From Janthinobacterium sp. 67 (GTDB taxonomy: Bacteria; Pseudomonadota; Gammaproteobacteria; Burkholderiales; Burkholderiaceae_D): 64,000 bases of DNA. The first letter of the stretch is position 1, and every line of letters begins with the position of its first letter. The stretch spans positions 682,001-746,000 of the forward strand of contig NZ_PGES01000001.1 of the NCBI RefSeq assembly GCF_002797895.1. The letters run 5' to 3'. The position numbers and the translations under genes are program-made. The notes under the pieces were generated by a model, which saw only the letters and a program-made list of their open reading frames with translations, searched no databases and was not told the DNA's origin. Positions 44,344-56,014 of the stretch are shown piece after piece.

Positions 44344-45140
44344 ATTGATTGTGCCGTGTTTATCTTGTTATCGTCTGCCGTTGCCACGCCCAGCCACCTC
44401 GCCACCGATTGCGCCACCCATTGCCCCTCGTCGAGCGGCAGGTCGTGGCCGGCGTCGCCGTGGATCAGACAATCGGCCTGCCAGGCGCGCGCCAGGCGTT
44501 GCGAGCAGCGGTGGTCGACCAGTTGGTCTTGCGCGCCGGCCATCACCAGCACGGGCATGGCGGGGCGGCTGGCGGGCGCGCGGTAGCGGGCGGCCGACAG
44601 CAGCTGGCGCAGGGCGTTGCGGCGGCTGACCGGGTATTGCTGCTGGTAACTGAGCCAGTCGGCCAGCAGGGCGGGGTTGCCATGGGCATGCCTGCGGCTG
44701 GTCAGGCGCAGGATCAGGCTTTCCTGGCTGCGCCCGTCGCCCAGCAGCAGCTGGCGCAGCAGGGCGCCATAGTTCTGCCAGCGCAGGCGCCGGTAAAACG
44801 GATTGAACGGCCGCATGCTGGTGTTGATCAGCACGCAGCGGGCGATTTCCTGCGGGTAGCGGCTTGCCCATTCGACGGCCACCATGCCACCCAGGGACAG
44901 GGCCAGCAAGTGGTAGGGTGCGGGGATGCCCCGTGTCTGCAGCTCCTGGCGGCAGGCTTCCACCATGTCGGCCACGCGGGTGGCGCTGTCCTGCGCGTGG
45001 CGCATGCCGTTGCCGGGCAGGTCGGGCGTGACGATGCTGGCGCCGGGCAGGGCGCGCGCGAGGGTGGCGGGGAAGCTGCCCCAGTGGCGCTGTTCGCGCA
45101 TCAGGCCGCGCAGCAGGACCCAGGTGGGCGATCCGCTCAT
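44334..45140 (-). CDS. Alpha/beta hydrolase
   Basis: 268 residues. The nucleophile elbow is LALSLGGM (Ser82), the acid probably lies in VMAGAQDQLVDHRCSQ, and the catalytic His in IHGDAGHDLPLDE. It lacks a signal peptide. It overlaps the upstream M14-type gene by four bases and the downstream serine hydrolase gene by 10, so the three products are made together. Ester or amide cleavage is likely, but the substrate is unknown. Confidence 0.85.
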   Translation of the reverse strand: MSGSPTWVLLRGLMREQRHWGSFPATLARALPGASIVTPDLPGNGMRHAQDSATRVADMVEACRQELQTRGIPAPYHLLALSLGGMVAVEWASRYPQEIARCVLINTSMRPFNPFYRRLRWQNYGALLRQLLLGDGRSQESLILRLTSRRHAHGNPALLADWLSYQQQYPVSRRNALRQLLSAARYRAPASRPAMPVLVMAGAQDQLVDHRCSQRLARAWQADCLIHGDAGHDLPLDEGQWVAQSVARWLGVATADDNKINTAQSICR

Positions 45141-46153
45141 GATTCATACCATTGCGCCAGGGCGCGCCGGCGCTGCGCCTTGCGCAGCAAGCCTTCCGGC
45201 ATCCAGCGGCCATGACTGCTGGCGGCGCGCATGAGGAAATCGAACCACACCAGATGCCGGCGCAGCACGCGCTGCAGGCGGTGCGCGGCCGTGGGGTTGA
45301 AGAGGCTGACCCGGTTGAACAGCTGGCGCGGGTTTTTCTTGACCCAGCGCCACGAGCCCATTTCCAGGGTCAAGGGCAGGAACACACGCCCGCTGTAGCT
45401 GGTGCCGTTCAGGTAGAGATAGTCCCACAGGTCGCCATGCGTGCGGTATTGGCGGCTTTGCGGCTCGAACACATAGTTGTGGTTGGGGTAGCTCTGGCTG
45501 AACAGTTCTTCCAGCGCGCCGATCTCGGCCAGGTGGGCTATGGGCACCTTGGTATGCGCGTGGGGAAACCAGATGCGGTCGCGCAAGCCGAAACCGGAAT
45601 GGCAATCGAGGGCGATGCTGAACTGGCGCGACAGCAGTTCGCGCTCGACGAGGTCGCACACGGCCTGGCTTTCCAGCTCCATCGGGGCGTCAAATGCGCC
45701 GCGGTACCAGGGCAGGCGGGCGCTGTAGCGCTGTCCGCCCAGCATGAACGGCACTTTTTCGCGCGCGCTCAAGGGCGCATTGCGCATCAGGTCCACGCCG
45801 CGCGGATTGCTGCGCGTGGCTTGCCACATGCCGCCGGGATTGACCAGCGGCATGAACACGAGGCGCATGGTTTCCAGCTGCTGGTGCAAGGTGGCATCCC
45901 AGCGCAGGCGCGCGATCAGGCTTTCCAGGAAAGACAGCAACACTTGCGTGCCGATGCGCTCCAAGCCGTGGATGCCGCCAAAGAAGCCCAGCACGGGCAC
46001 GTCGGGGCTGGGATTGCCCAGCGCAATCGTGTAGACGGGAAATTCGCGCCCATCCATGGCGATGCTGCAGGGCGCGGCCACTTCCAGGTGGCTGCCGCCG
46101 TCGTCGATGAGGCGCTTGAGCATGACCAGTTCGGGCAGATTCTTTTCGATCAT
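45137..46153 (-). CDS. M14-family zinc carboxypeptidase-like protein
   Basis: 338 residues. The zinc motif HGLERIG (His62, Glu65) after FFGG, the NPGGMW segment and the third ligand His in LDCHSGFGLRDR match M14 peptidases of the succinylglutamate desuccinylase/aspartoacylase branch. The ATG at 46153 is chosen; a start 15 codons upstream would add an unrelated hydrophobic leader. It opens the three-hydrolase operon. Removal of an amino acid or acyl group from a small peptide or lipid is possible. Confidence 0.83.
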   Translation of the reverse strand: MIEKNLPELVMLKRLIDDGGSHLEVAAPCSIAMDGREFPVYTIALGNPSPDVPVLGFFGGIHGLERIGTQVLLSFLESLIARLRWDATLHQQLETMRLVFMPLVNPGGMWQATRSNPRGVDLMRNAPLSAREKVPFMLGGQRYSARLPWYRGAFDAPMELESQAVCDLVERELLSRQFSIALDCHSGFGLRDRIWFPHAHTKVPIAHLAEIGALEELFSQSYPNHNYVFEPQSRQYRTHGDLWDYLYLNGTSYSGRVFLPLTLEMGSWRWVKKNPRQLFNRVSLFNPTAAHRLQRVLRRHLVWFDFLMRAASSHGRWMPEGLLRKAQRRRALAQWYES

Positions 46154-46420
46154 CAGGCATCTGAATGGGAGAGTAGCAGCCAGTGTAGCCGAAATCACAG
46201 CCGCGCCCGACGTCCCGCATGGCGAAATTTACTGATGGCAAGCATGTCACGAAGCCGTCATGTTTGCCATGTATTTTATTGCCGCCATACATCGCTGTTC
46301 GTGTCGACAGGGGGCTGAACGTTCGTTCGCGTACAGACTCTCAGGAATCCGGCTGCCAGACTGGTGCTTCGGGCCTGCATGCGCCCACCCAGCCAGTCCA
46401 CAGCCAGGAGGAAGCGCGAG

Positions 46421-47068
46421 ATGACGCAATCGAATCACATCAATGCCGGCAGGCGCGGCTTGCTGATCGCCGGCGTGCTGTCGGCCACGGCGGCGGCCGT
46501 GCCTGGCTTGCCGGGCGCGGCGCAGGCCGTCAGCACGAGCGGCCAGGCGCCACCCGTCCTGATGAAAGTCAGCCTCGACGTCAACGGCCGGCGCCACAGC
46601 CTGGAACTCGACACGCGCACCACCTTGCTCGACGCCTTGCGCGAACACCTGCAGCTGACGGGCACCAAGAAGGGCTGCGACCACGGCCAGTGCGGCGCCT
46701 GCACCGTCATGCTCGACGGCCAGCGCATCAATGCCTGCCTGACCCTGGCCGTGATGCATGACGGCGCCAGGGTCACCACCATCGAGGGCCTGGGCACGCC
46801 CGAGAAGCTGCATCCGATGCAGGCCGCCTTCATCGCGCACGACGGCTACCAGTGCGGCTACTGCACGCCGGGGCAGATATGCTCGGCCGTCGCCGCGCTG
46901 GGAGAGATACGCCAGGGCATCCCCAGCCACGTCAGCGCGGACTTGACCGCGATCCCGCAGGCGACGCCGGAAGAATTGCGCGAACGCATGAGCGGCAACA
47001 TCTGCCGCTGCGGCGCCTATTCCAACATCATCGAGGCGATCACCGATGTGGCGGGGAGGCCGGCATGA
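46421..47068 (+). CDS. paoA: PaoA, 2Fe-2S subunit of periplasmic aldehyde oxidoreductase
   Basis: 215 residues. A twin-arginine signal peptide ([11 protein letters not shown], ending near AQA at residue 36) exports the folded complex. Cluster ligands: Cys86, Cys91, Cys94 and Cys106 for the first cluster ([15 protein letters not shown]), then Cys145, Cys148, Cys195 and Cys197 (CGYC and CRC) for the second. Electrons pass from the molybdenum site to FAD through these clusters. AGGAGG lies 10 bases before the ATG. Its stop overlaps the paoB start. Confidence 0.95.
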   Translation: MTQSNHINAGRRGLLIAGVLSATAAAVPGLPGAAQAVSTSGQAPPVLMKVSLDVNGRRHSLELDTRTTLLDALREHLQLTGTKKGCDHGQCGACTVMLDGQRINACLTLAVMHDGARVTTIEGLGTPEKLHPMQAAFIAHDGYQCGYCTPGQICSAVAALGEIRQGIPSHVSADLTAIPQATPEELRERMSGNICRCGAYSNIIEAITDVAGRPA

Positions 47069-48024
47069 AGGTATTCAGCTACCAGAAGGCCGCCTCGCCG
47101 GCCGAAGCGGCGGCGGCCGCCGTGAACACGCCGGGCGCCCGCTTCATCGCGGGCGGCACGAATCTGCTCGACCTGATGAAGCTGGAGATCGAAACGCCCG
47201 CGCACTTGATCGACGTCAATGGCCTTGCCTTGGATAAAGTGGAGGCAACAAAGGATGGCGGCTTGCGCATCGGCGCCCTCGTGCGCAACACGGCGCTGGC
47301 CGCGCATGCCACGGTGCGGCGCGACTATGGCGTGCTGTCGCGCGCCTTGCTGGCGGGCGCCTCGGCGCAATTGCGCAACAAGGCGACGACGGCCGGCAAC
47401 CTGCTGCAGCGCACGCGCTGCCCTTACTTTTACGACACGAACCAGGCCTGCAACAAGCGCGTGCCGGGCAGCGGCTGCTCGGCCATAGTCGGTTTCAGCC
47501 GGCCGCTGGCCATCCTGGGCGGCAGCGATGCCTGCATCGCCACGCACCCGAGCGACATGGCCGTGGCCATGCGCGTGCTCGACGCCGCCATCGACACGGT
47601 GCGGGCCGACGGCAGCACGCGCAGCATCCCCATCGCCGACTTTTACTGCTTGCCGGGCAACACGCCGCACGTGGAAACCGTGCTGCAGCCGGGCGAACTG
47701 ATCACCAGCGTCACCTTGCCCCCGCCCGCTGGCGGCACGCACGTCTACCGCAAGGTGCGCGACCGCGCCTCGTACGCGTTCGCGCTCGTATCCGTGGCGG
47801 CCATCATCTTGCCCAACGGCACGGGCAGGCTGGCCCTGGGCGGCGTCGCGCCGCAGCCTTGGCGAGTGCTTGCCGCCGAACAGGCGCTGCCCGAGGGCGC
47901 CGCCGCCGTCAGCGAACGCCTGCTGGCCGGCGCCAGGCCGACTGACGACAACGCCTTCAAGGCGACCCTGGCGCAGCGCACGATTGCCTCGGTGCTGGCG
48001 CAAGCACAAGCGAAGAAAGGCTAG
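47065..48024 (+). CDS. paoB: PaoB, FAD subunit of periplasmic aldehyde oxidoreductase
   Basis: 319 residues. FAD-binding segments ([36 protein letters not shown]) and the cluster-binding region [10 protein letters not shown] are the same as in E. coli PaoB, whose extra 4Fe-4S cluster is unusual in this enzyme family. It transfers electrons to the acceptor. It overlaps paoA by four bases, and paoC starts four bases after its stop. Confidence 0.95.
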   Translation: MKVFSYQKAASPAEAAAAAVNTPGARFIAGGTNLLDLMKLEIETPAHLIDVNGLALDKVEATKDGGLRIGALVRNTALAAHATVRRDYGVLSRALLAGASAQLRNKATTAGNLLQRTRCPYFYDTNQACNKRVPGSGCSAIVGFSRPLAILGGSDACIATHPSDMAVAMRVLDAAIDTVRADGSTRSIPIADFYCLPGNTPHVETVLQPGELITSVTLPPPAGGTHVYRKVRDRASYAFALVSVAAIILPNGTGRLALGGVAPQPWRVLAAEQALPEGAAAVSERLLAGARPTDDNAFKATLAQRTIASVLAQAQAKKG

Positions 48025-48028
48025 GGCC

Positions 48029-50224
48029 ATGAAATTTACGACACCGGCGACCACCAATCCCATCGACCAGCTGAAAATCGTGGGCCGGCCCACGGACCGC
48101 ATCGACGGCCCCCTGAAAACCACGGGCACGGCGCCGTACGCATACGAGCGGAACAAGGCCGCGCCGCATGCGGCTTATGGCCATGTCGTCGGCGCGGCCA
48201 TTGCCAAGGGGCGCATCGCCTCAATCGACACGAGCGCCGCGCGGCGCGCACCGGGTGTGCTGGCCGTCGTGACGGCGGAGTCGGCGGGGAAATTGGGCAA
48301 AGGCAAGATGAATACGGCCACCTTGCTGGGCGGGCCCGAGATCGAGCACTACCACCAGGCCATCGCCTTGGTGGTGGCGGAAACCTTCGAACAAGCCCGC
48401 TCGGCCGCGCAGCTGCTCGACGTGAAATATGTCGAGCAGCAGGGCGTGTTCGACCTGGCCAGGGCCAAGGGCGGCGCGATCAAACCGAAGGAGGGCAAGC
48501 CCGACAGCCGCGCGGGCAATTTCGCCGGCGCCTATGCCCATGCTCCCGTGCGCCTGGATGCCACCTACACGACACCTGACCAGTCGCACGCCATGATGGA
48601 GCCGCACGCCTCGATTGCCGCCTGGGAAGGCGACAAGGTGACGGTGTGGACGGCGAACCAGATGGTGGACTGGGGCCGTGGCGACCTGGCCCGCACCTTG
48701 GGAATACCGAAGGACAAGGTGCGCATCGTTTCGCCCTACATCGGCGGCGGTTTCGGCGGCAAGCTGTTCGTGCGCGCGGAAGCCTTGCTGGCGGCCCTCG
48801 GTGCGCGCGCGGCGCAGCGTCCCGTCAAGGTCGCCTTGACGCGTCCCTTGATGATCAACAACACGACGCACCGGCCCGCCACCATCCAGCGCCTGCGCAT
48901 CGGCGCCACGCGCGACGGCAAGATCACGGCCATCGGCCATGAATCGTGGTCCGGCGACTTGAAAGGGGGCCAGCCGGAAACGGCCGTGATGCAGACGCGG
49001 CTGCTGTACGCGGGGGCGAACCGCATGACGGCCATGCGCCTGGCCGTGCTCGATTTGCCGGAAGGCAACGCGATGCGCGCGCCGGGCGAGGCGCCGGGGA
49101 TGATGGCGCTGGAAATCGCCATGGACGAGATGGCGGAAAAACTGAAAATGGACCCCATCGTCTTTCGCATCCTGAACGACACGAAAGTGGACCCGGAAAA
49201 ACCAAGCAGGCCGTTTTCCCAGCGCCGCCTGATCGATTGCCTGCGCACGGGCGCCGTGGAATTCGGCTGGAAAGAAAGGCAAAGCCAGCCCGGCATGCGG
49301 CGCGACGGCCGCTGGCTGGTGGGTATGGGCGTGGCGGCCGCCTTCCGCAACAACCTCGTCATGCGGTCCGCCGCCCGTGTGCGCCTGGACGGCAACGGCA
49401 TCGTGACCGTGGAAACGGACATGACGGACATCGGCACGGGCAGCTACACCATCATCGCCCAGACGGCTGCGGAAATGCTGGGCGTGACCTTGAACAAGGT
49501 GCTCGTGCGCCTGGGCGATTCGGATTTCCCCGTCTCGGCCGGTTCGGGCGGACAGTGGGGCGGCAACAGCTCGACGGCCGGCGTGTACGCGGCCTGCGTG
49601 CGCCTGCGCCAGGCCATCGCCGGCAAGCTGGGCTTCGACGAGAAAGAGGCGCGCTTTTCCGATGGCCAGGTGAGCCAGGGCGAGCGCAGCGTGCCGCTCG
49701 CTGCCGCCGCCTACCATGGCGACGTCGTCGCGGAAGACCACATGGAATACGGCGACCTCGATAAAAAATTCCAGCAATCGACGTTCGGCGCCCATTTCGT
49801 CGAAGTGGGCGTGGACAGCGACACGGGCGAAGTGCGCGTGCGCCGCATGCTGGCCGTGTGTGCGGCCGGCCGCATCCTGAACCCGAAAGCGGCGCGCAGC
49901 CAGGTCATCGGCGCCATGACCATGGGCGTGGGCGCGGCCCTGATGGAAGAACTGGTGGTCGACCAGCGCCGCGGCTTTTTCGTCAACCACGACCTGGCCG
50001 GCTATGAAGTGCCCGTGCACGCCGACATCCCGCACCAGGAGGTCATCTTTCTCGATGAAACGGACCCCACGTCCTCGCCCATGAAAGCCAAGGGCGTGGG
50101 CGAACTGGGGATCTGCGGCGCGGCGGCCGCCGTCGCCAATGCCGTTTATAACGCGACGGGGGTGAGGGTGCGCGACTATCCGCTGACCCTGGACAAGCTG
50201 CTGCGGGGGCTGCCGCTCATGTGA
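48029..50224 (+). CDS. paoC: PaoC, molybdenum subunit of periplasmic aldehyde oxidoreductase
   Basis: 731 residues of the xanthine oxidase family large subunit. The cofactor-binding segments YIGGGFGGKLF and GSGGQWGGNSST are present, and the catalytic Glu lies in KGVGELGICG at about position 692, the same place as in E. coli PaoC. It oxidises aldehydes (often aromatic) to acids in the periplasm, using molybdopterin cytosine dinucleotide. The maturation chaperone gene (paoD type) is not next to it. Confidence 0.95.
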   Translation: MKFTTPATTNPIDQLKIVGRPTDRIDGPLKTTGTAPYAYERNKAAPHAAYGHVVGAAIAKGRIASIDTSAARRAPGVLAVVTAESAGKLGKGKMNTATLLGGPEIEHYHQAIALVVAETFEQARSAAQLLDVKYVEQQGVFDLARAKGGAIKPKEGKPDSRAGNFAGAYAHAPVRLDATYTTPDQSHAMMEPHASIAAWEGDKVTVWTANQMVDWGRGDLARTLGIPKDKVRIVSPYIGGGFGGKLFVRAEALLAALGARAAQRPVKVALTRPLMINNTTHRPATIQRLRIGATRDGKITAIGHESWSGDLKGGQPETAVMQTRLLYAGANRMTAMRLAVLDLPEGNAMRAPGEAPGMMALEIAMDEMAEKLKMDPIVFRILNDTKVDPEKPSRPFSQRRLIDCLRTGAVEFGWKERQSQPGMRRDGRWLVGMGVAAAFRNNLVMRSAARVRLDGNGIVTVETDMTDIGTGSYTIIAQTAAEMLGVTLNKVLVRLGDSDFPVSAGSGGQWGGNSSTAGVYAACVRLRQAIAGKLGFDEKEARFSDGQVSQGERSVPLAAAAYHGDVVAEDHMEYGDLDKKFQQSTFGAHFVEVGVDSDTGEVRVRRMLAVCAAGRILNPKAARSQVIGAMTMGVGAALMEELVVDQRRGFFVNHDLAGYEVPVHADIPHQEVIFLDETDPTSSPMKAKGVGELGICGAAAAVANAVYNATGVRVRDYPLTLDKLLRGLPLM

Positions 50225-50350
50225 TGAGCTCGCACTCACGCCGCCGCGCGTGACAATGCGTGTATTTTTGGTAATTTTCAAGTGCTATGCTCGGAACGCA
50301 TGTTGCGCGGCAAGTTTCCTGTCCGCAATGCCATGCCGCCAGGAGAATGC

Positions 50351-51984
<1,634 letters not shown>

Positions 51985-51988
<4 letters not shown>

Positions 51989-53007
51989 ATGGCCGCACGC
52001 TCAGGCTGGCGGCCGCAGTGCTGCTGCCCATGCTGCTGGCACTGGCCGCCGTGGCCCTCTGGCGGCTTCATGGCCGTGCGGCGTCGCCGGCCGGCCCCGT
52101 GGAACCGTTGCGCCTGGCCGTGAATGCGGAATACGTGGGCAGCTGCCCCGTCCTGGCCGCGCACGGGCAGGGCTATTTCGCCCGCGAAGGCATCGAGGCG
52201 CTGCTGCAGCCGTATTCCTCGGGCAAGGCGTCGCTGGAAGCCGTGCAGCAAGGCAGGGCCGACCTGGGCACCGCGTCCGATATTCCCGTGGTGCTGGCCA
52301 GCCTGCGGAAGCAGTCCGTCGTCATCATCGCCAGCATCTTCGAGGCCGAACGCGACCACGGCATCGTGGGACGCCTGGACCGCGGCGTGTCCACGCCCGC
52401 CAGCCTGAACGGCAAGCGCATCGGCGTGACCGTGGGCACGTCCGGCCAGTTCACGCTGGACGCCTTTTTGAACCGCCAGAAGCTGCTGCCCGCCGAAGTC
52501 ACCGTGCGCAACTACGCCCCCGAGCAGCTGGCCGGGGCGCTGGCGCGGGGCGAGGTCGACGCGGCGGCCGGCTGGGAGCCGTTTTTGACGGCCATGACGC
52601 ATGCCATCGGGGGCAAGGCGGCCATCTTCTATGGCGAGGATGTGTATGCGGGCCTGTTCAACGTGGCCGGCACGGGCGAGTACGTGCGCGCCCACCCGGC
52701 CACGATGCGCAAGGTGCTGCGCGCGCTGATCGCGGGCGCGCGCTTTTGCAGCGACGAGCCCGACGCCGCACGCGCCCTGTTTGCCAGGGCGTCGGCCAGC
52801 GAAGCGGCGCGCCTGCGGGCGGCCTGGCACGATTACCGCTTCCGCGTCGTGCTCGACCAGGGCTTGCTGCTGGCGCTGGAAGACGAGGCGCGCTGGGCCA
52901 TCAGGAAACAGCTGGCCGAAGGCGGCGACATGCCCAATTTCCTCGACACCGTCTACCTGGACGGCCTGGAAGCCGTGGCCCCATCGGCCGTGACGGTCAT
53001 ACACTGA
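51985..53007 (+). CDS. NMT1/SsuA-type solute-binding protein
   Basis: 340 residues. An N-terminal hydrophobic segment (LRLAAAVLLPMLLALAAVALW) is a signal peptide or anchor; the rest is a type 2 periplasmic binding protein (LRLAVNAEYVGSCPVLAAHGQGYFAREGIEALL, SLNGKRIGVTVGTSGQFTLDAFL), as used for nitrate, sulfonate, taurine or pyrimidine precursors. No ABC permease or ATPase gene is near. It lies between two kinase genes with a four-base overlap and a 10-base gap, so it probably detects a ligand for them. Confidence 0.88.
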
Positions 53008-53017
53008 GAAGACCACC

Positions 53018-55534
53018 GTGAAAATCGTAACGCGCTTCAAGCTGGCCGAACTGTTTTGCGTGGCGCTCGTGGCCATCATCGTCGCCGTGCTGTTTTCCAC
53101 CACCATGGCGATGCAGCGCGAACTGGCGAAGAACAGGGCGGCGGCCGATATCCTGCAAGCCGTCACGTCGCTGCGCTATCTGTCGATCGAATATGCGCTG
53201 CACCATGGCGCTCGCACGCGTGCCCAGTGGCAGCTGCGCAGCGAGTCGCTGTCGACCGGCTTGCTGTCCACATCGGTCTTCAGCGCCGGCGAGGAAGGCG
53301 CGCTGCTGCGCGAATTGCGGGGCGACCTGGCTGGCGTGGGCGCCTTGTTCGAGCTGTTCGTCGCGAATCACCGCGAGCTGGGGCAGGACCCGCAGCGGCG
53401 CGAGGTGCTGGGCGAGCTCGAGTCGCGCCTGTCCGGCCAGATCATGGGCAAGGTGCAGGGCATGATCTCGGATGCGATGCGGCTGTCCGAATTGAGCCGG
53501 CAAGGCGTGCTGGAGGCGCAGCAGCGGGCCAACGTGGCCGTGATGCTGTTTGGCGGCACGATCATCGCGCTGGTGGCCGGCTTGATCTATTTCACCATGA
53601 CCAGCGTCACGGGACCGCTGGAAAAGCTGCGCCAGGGGACCATGATCGTCGGCGCCGGCAAGCTCGATTTTGCGCTCGGCGTGCACACCAGGAATGAAAT
53701 CGGCGACCTGGCGCGCGCCTTCGACGGCATGACGGAAAAGCTGCGCCGCACCACCGTCTCGCGCGACGAGCTGGCGCACACGAATGCCGCCCTGGAGACG
53801 CAGATCGCCGAGCGCCAGCTGGCCGAGCGCAAGGTGCATGAGCAGGTCGAGCGCCTGAACCTGCTGCAGCAGATCACGCGCTCGATCGGCGAGCGGCAGG
53901 ACTTGCGCAGCATCTTCCAGGTGGTCGTGCGCAGCCTGGAAGACCAGCTGCCCATCGATTTCAGCTGCATCTGCCTGTACCATCGAGCCGAGCACGCGCT
54001 GCAGGTGACGTGCGTGGGCGTGCGCAGCGAGGCGCTGGCGCAGTCGTTCATGATGGGCGAGCAGGCGCACATTCCCATCGATGAAAATGGCTTGTCGAGC
54101 TGCGTGCGCGGCCAGCTCGTGTATGAAGCCGACATCGCGCAGGTGGCGTTTCCGTTTCCGCAGCGGCTGGCGCAAGGGGGGCTGCGCGCGCTCGTCATGG
54201 CGCCGCTGCTGGCCGAAAACACGGTCTTCGGCATCCTGATCGTGGCGCGCCGCGCCGCAAACAGTTTTACCAGCGGCGAGTGCGAATTCCTCAGCCAGCT
54301 GAGCGAACACGTGGCGCTGGCCGCCAACCAGGTGCAGCTCTACGGCGCGCTGCAGCGCGCGTATGACGATTTGCGCCAGACGCAGCAGTCGGTGATGCAG
54401 CAGGAACGCCTGCGCGCGCTGGGGCAGATGGCCAGCGGCATCGCGCACGACATCAACAACGCCATTTCCCCCGTGGCCCTGTACACCGAGTCCTTGCTGG
54501 AGACGGAAACCAGTCTCAGTCCCCAGGGCCGGCATTGCCTGGAAGTGATCGAACGGGCCATCGACGACGTGGCCGCCACCGTGGCGCGCATGCGCGAATT
54601 CTACCGCCAGCGCGAACCGCAGCTGTCGCTGTCGCCCATCGATGCCAACCTGGTGGTGCAGCAGGTGCTGGACCTGACGCGCGCGCGCTGGAGCGACATG
54701 CCGCAGCAGCGCGGCATTGTCATCGCCCTGCGCACGGAGCTGGCGGACGCGTTGCCCATGTTGCCCGGCAGCGCGGGCGAACTGCGCGAAGCACTGACGA
54801 ACCTCGTCTTCAACGCCGTCGACGCCATGCCCGATGGCGGCACCCTGACCGTGCGCACGGCCGGCGTGGGCGCGCCCGGCCAGCTGACGCGGCAGGTGCT
54901 GATCGAAGTGGCCGATACGGGCGTCGGCATGGACGAGAACACGCGCCGCCGCTGCCTGGAACCGTTTTTCACCACCAAGGGCGAGCGCGGCACGGGCCTG
55001 GGCCTGGCCATGGTGTACGGCATGATGGAGCGCCATGGCGCCAGCATCGACATCGTCACGGCGCCGGGGCAGGGCACGGCGGTGCGCCTGGCGTTTCCCG
55101 CCTGCGCGGCGGACGCGGGGGAACCGGCGCCCGACGCGGCCTTCGCCGTGCCGCCGCGCCTGCGCATCCTCGTGGTGGACGACGACCCGATGGTGCTCAA
55201 GTCCCTGCGCGACATCCTGGAAATCGATGGCCACGACGTGGTGTCCGCCGATGGGGGGCAGGCCGGCATCGACTGCTTCCTCGCCGCGCGCGACCGGCAC
55301 GAGGATTTTGCCGTGGTCATCACGGACCTGGGCATGCCGCACGTGGACGGACGCAAGGTGGCCAGCGCCGTGCGCCAGTGTTCGCCGGCCACGCCCATCA
55401 TCATGCTCACGGGCTGGGGCCAGCGCCTGGAAGCCGACAGCGACTATCCCGAACACGTCAACTGCGTCCTGGGCAAGCCGCCCCGGCTGAAGGAATTGCG
55501 GCGCGCCTTGAACCAGGTGATTTCGACGGGCTAG
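53018..55534 (+). CDS. Membrane hybrid sensor kinase (HAMP-GAF-HisKA-HATPase-REC)
   Basis: 838 residues from a GTG. Transmembrane helices at about 10-30 and 173-195 enclose a periplasmic helical domain of about 140 residues; a HAMP linker, a GAF domain (about 290-430), the H-box GQMASGIAHDINNAISP, an ATPase with GRGxGLG-type motifs (GERGTGLGLAMVYG) and a C-terminal receiver (ILVVDDDPMVLKSL, TDLGMPHVDG) follow. The periplasmic part could contact the solute-binding protein made just upstream. With the first gene it may form a two-kinase relay. Confidence 0.92.
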   Translation: MKIVTRFKLAELFCVALVAIIVAVLFSTTMAMQRELAKNRAAADILQAVTSLRYLSIEYALHHGARTRAQWQLRSESLSTGLLSTSVFSAGEEGALLRELRGDLAGVGALFELFVANHRELGQDPQRREVLGELESRLSGQIMGKVQGMISDAMRLSELSRQGVLEAQQRANVAVMLFGGTIIALVAGLIYFTMTSVTGPLEKLRQGTMIVGAGKLDFALGVHTRNEIGDLARAFDGMTEKLRRTTVSRDELAHTNAALETQIAERQLAERKVHEQVERLNLLQQITRSIGERQDLRSIFQVVVRSLEDQLPIDFSCICLYHRAEHALQVTCVGVRSEALAQSFMMGEQAHIPIDENGLSSCVRGQLVYEADIAQVAFPFPQRLAQGGLRALVMAPLLAENTVFGILIVARRAANSFTSGECEFLSQLSEHVALAANQVQLYGALQRAYDDLRQTQQSVMQQERLRALGQMASGIAHDINNAISPVALYTESLLETETSLSPQGRHCLEVIERAIDDVAATVARMREFYRQREPQLSLSPIDANLVVQQVLDLTRARWSDMPQQRGIVIALRTELADALPMLPGSAGELREALTNLVFNAVDAMPDGGTLTVRTAGVGAPGQLTRQVLIEVADTGVGMDENTRRRCLEPFFTTKGERGTGLGLAMVYGMMERHGASIDIVTAPGQGTAVRLAFPACAADAGEPAPDAAFAVPPRLRILVVDDDPMVLKSLRDILEIDGHDVVSADGGQAGIDCFLAARDRHEDFAVVITDLGMPHVDGRKVASAVRQCSPATPIIMLTGWGQRLEADSDYPEHVNCVLGKPPRLKELRRALNQVISTG

Positions 55535-55599
55535 CCGTGACAGCACCGGCAGCGGCATCAGGTATTCTCAAAGGCCAGCCAGGACCAGCCGACCCCAGC

Positions 55600-55911
55600 C
55601 TGGCGGTTCTGCCGCTGAACGGACGGCGCGTGTGCGCGCTCAAAACGACCTTGAGGTGGTGTGATGCCGCAAGGGCGATCGTTTCATGGGCAGAGACATC
55701 AAAGATGCGCCGGTTTGCCGGGGCGGGACCATGCCTGAGCGACATGACAAGCAACGCGCCCGGCTTGAGCAACTTGCTGATATTTCCCATCGCCTCGCTT
55801 CTTGTCAGCGGCTATGACGCTGTCATACCGGGCAATGAGCTGTTCGGCATTGTCGGCATAGCCTTCGGTACCGGGGATACTGGATGCATGCATGTGATCG
55901 TCAATTGTCAA
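55600..55911 (-). pseudogene. Remnant of a class I SAM-dependent methyltransferase gene
   Basis: An ATG at 55911 opens about 38 codons resembling the N-terminus of these enzymes (GTEGYADNAEQLIARYDSVIAADKK). Then the frame switches near 55795 to ISKLLKPGALLVMSLRHGPAPANRRIFDVSAHETIALAA, the C-terminal part. The middle, including the SAM-binding glycine loop, is missing and the ends are out of frame, so it cannot be functional. The rest of the 480-base gap (55535-56014) holds nothing else that I can identify. Confidence 0.7.
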
Positions 55912-56014
55912 TGGTGCGGCGGCACCGTCTTGCCTGGCCCGCCTGGTGGCACTGTGAACAAGGCCTTTCCGCTATACTGGCCCCCGATATTGCCACCCTT
56001 AGCCGAAAACCACC

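Noticed and set aside
48221..50281. Long open frame opposite paoC
   Set aside because: Low-complexity His/Arg/Gly sequence typical of an antisense shadow; paoC is certain.
50225..50350. Terminator between paoC and the signalling operon
   Set aside because: Only weak GC-rich pairing is visible; readthrough from paoABC cannot be excluded, but nothing definite can be annotated.
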